A stretch of 64,000 nucleotides of DNA, from assembly GCF_002443155.1 (NCBI RefSeq), contig NZ_CP023667.1, positions 2,294,001 through 2,358,000 of the forward strand, read 5' to 3'. The notes beneath the pieces are model-generated. The model saw only the letters and a program-made list of their open reading frames with translations. It did not search any database and was not told the origin of the DNA. Numbering within the stretch: position 1 is the first letter of the stretch; each line of letters starts with the position of its first letter. Positions 63,948 to 64,000 of the stretch are shown here, one piece after another. Position numbers and translations under genes: made by a program. Source of the DNA: Alcaligenes faecalis (lineage in GTDB: Bacteria; Pseudomonadota; Gammaproteobacteria; Burkholderiales; Burkholderiaceae_B).

Positions 63948-64000
63948 AAAACCGCCCTCTTCTCTGCTCATAGAGCCTCCACGATTTTGCATTAAGTAAG

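Overview
The window reads as a chromosomal segment of a betaproteobacterium of the order Burkholderiales, most likely family Alcaligenaceae and possibly Alcaligenes itself (the genus is an inference). The evidence is the tmRNA at 18396-18757, whose tag reads ANDERFALAA (the form typical of this group), a cytochrome c' whose mature start closely resembles the Achromobacter/Alcaligenes proteins, a single-subunit UbiB, and dense LysR/MarR/TetR regulation in moderately GC-rich DNA. I see no insertion sequence, integrase, prophage, CRISPR array or rRNA; this is core and metabolic chromosome with many small regulator-target pairs.

Layout. 1-9601: end of an outer-membrane barrel gene, a KatE-type catalase, a membrane metallophosphoesterase, a MarR/DNA-alkylation-repair pair, the alanine aminotransferase AlaA, a LysR/Rid pair and a MaoC/TetR pair. 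9887-18279: GNAT, a periplasmic Rid protein, an ArgO/LysE exporter with its divergent ArgP/LysG-type regulator, a MocR regulator facing a PaiB-like protein, an Rrf2 regulator near a CPYC flavoprotein, and a GST. 18396-22805: tmRNA, SstT, a RhtB-type exporter, a nucleoside deoxyribosyltransferase and an RpiR regulator. 23093-29286: a complete acetate module, DUF485-ActP uptake plus the CrbR response regulator convergent with and overlapping the very large transporter-kinase CrbS. 29750-32817: an ATP-sulfurylase-like protein with an altered active site, and a fused AdoMet decarboxylase/spermidine synthase. 32992-37463: a sensory cluster (PAS histidine kinase, HTH-receiver fusion, Aer-like chemoreceptor) around a roughly 800-bp non-coding stretch. 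37469-44230: a Mn exporter under a yybP-ykoY riboswitch, an ArnT-like glycosyltransferase, LysR/AzoR, RibA, a secreted hypothetical and a cytochrome b561. 44384-53967: UbiB, YpfJ, tRNA-Lys, a MarR-controlled TauD dioxygenase/MFS pair, two small proteins, GlnK-AmtB and cytochrome c'. 54067-63947: PurB, GST, TauE, MnmA, a D-lactate-dehydrogenase-like flavoprotein, AroG-type DAHP synthase, and CstA with its YbdD partner.

The most notable find is upstream of the DAHP synthase (61203-61346, minus strand): a 30-residue open frame with seven Phe/Tyr codons out of eight, followed by an intrinsic terminator whose 5' arm can instead pair with the leader. This is a textbook transcription attenuator for the first step of aromatic biosynthesis, and it may also govern the flavoprotein gene 26 bp downstream. 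Other points worth attention: the ATP-sulfurylase homologue lacking the QTRN arginine, the inverted HTH-receiver architecture, two long perfect palindromes that look like MarR operators, a terminator hairpin just before sstT, and a cytosolic/periplasmic pair of Rid proteins that differ at the catalytic arginine.
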